DNA of 5,765 nt from CAYFQB01 sp964345225 (GTDB lineage: Bacteria; Nitrospirota; Thermodesulfovibrionia; Thermodesulfovibrionales; UBA6898): the NCBI GenBank assembly GCA_964345225.1, contig CAYFQB010000052.1:1-5765 (forward strand), in the 5' to 3' direction. The notes beneath the pieces are model-generated. The model made no database searches and was not told the origin of the DNA. It saw only the letters and a program-made list of their open reading frames with translations. Each line of letters begins with the position of its first letter. The stretch's first letter is position 1. Shown in pieces: positions 5,741 to 5,765 of this stretch. Made by a program: the position numbers and the translations under genes.

Positions 5741-5765
5741 GGTAAAGGTTTTTCTGCAAGTATAC
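5741..5765 (-). repeat. Right terminal inverted repeat (at window edge)
   Basis: Read on the minus strand it begins GTATACTTGCAGAAAAA and ends CTTTACC, matching the left repeat. It reaches the last base of the window, so its true outer border is not visible. Confidence 0.6.

Larger units (their letters stand above)
5516..5765. mobile_element. Putative small inverted-repeat element (MITE-like or decayed IS), about 250 bp
   Basis: The left end (5516-5541) and the reverse complement of the right end (5741-5765) align along their length. They share TGCAGAAAAA exactly, then CTTTACC exactly, and differ by a one-base gap and a few outer substitutions. The interior has no transposase: the only frame (5516-5713) has no recognisable domain. 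It is rich in structure: AAAAGTC/GACTTTT (5529-5535, 5552-5558), ATCAT/ATGAT (5608-5612, 5618-5622), GGTGA/TCACC (5635-5639, 5645-5649), and ACCCCGTA (5647-5654) pairing with TACGGGGT (5736-5743). The window ends on the right repeat, so target duplications cannot be checked and the repeat could extend further. It could be a non-autonomous transposable element or a structured RNA. Confidence 0.5.

Noticed and set aside
1..5765. A new multi-gene defence or metabolic system
   Set aside because: All four complete genes fall in well-known housekeeping families, and their arrangement gives no sign of a joint new system.

Overview
This AT-rich window carries four complete genes, the first 27 codons of a fifth, and several non-coding structures. 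The organism is Gram-negative: it has an adjacent pair of lipopolysaccharide-export permeases, LptF and LptG, and an exported protein with a classical signal peptide. Gene content, the recalled look of the partial exported protein (signal peptide ending SAFA, then IHAE) and the heptanucleotide repeats would fit Nitrospirota or a deltaproteobacterium-like lineage. That placement is inference and cannot be settled from this window.

Layout. Bases 1-83 (minus strand) are the start of a secreted or outer-membrane protein with a TTG start and a strong Shine-Dalgarno sequence. Bases 84-598 are a divergent control region. It holds a good sigma70-type promoter firing left (TTGACA, 18-bp spacer, TATAAA) with an implied leader of about 225 nt, several small hairpins, a dyad symmetry, and an extended -10 element (TGGTATAAT) firing right, directly against the lptF start. 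lptF (about 605-1675) and lptG (1677-2729) form a tight two-gene operon separated by one base. Between lptG and the convergent PLP-dependent class IV aminotransferase (2878-3744, minus) lies an array of degenerate 7-bp repeats. The array changes orientation across a perfect 17+1+17 bp palindrome and runs into the last codons of both genes. A divergent 146-bp gap (3745-3890) then separates the aminotransferase from a GH57 1,4-alpha-glucan branching enzyme (3891-5483, plus). The last 250 bases (5516-5765) are bounded by imperfect 25/26-bp inverted repeats and look like a small non-autonomous mobile element (MITE) or decayed insertion sequence.

How the genes fit together. LptF and LptG are the two membrane halves of the ABC transporter that extracts LPS from the inner membrane. 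The aminotransferase belongs to amino-acid or folate metabolism, and the branching enzyme to glycogen or alpha-glucan storage. The last two show no obvious functional link to the Lpt pair, so this looks like housekeeping genes side by side, not one system. I see no defence system, CRISPR array, RNA gene or new multi-gene system. The most unusual features are non-coding: the inverted heptad array with its central palindrome, the terminal-inverted-repeat element, and two genes (lptF and the branching enzyme) whose best promoters sit so close to the start codon that their mRNAs may be leaderless.
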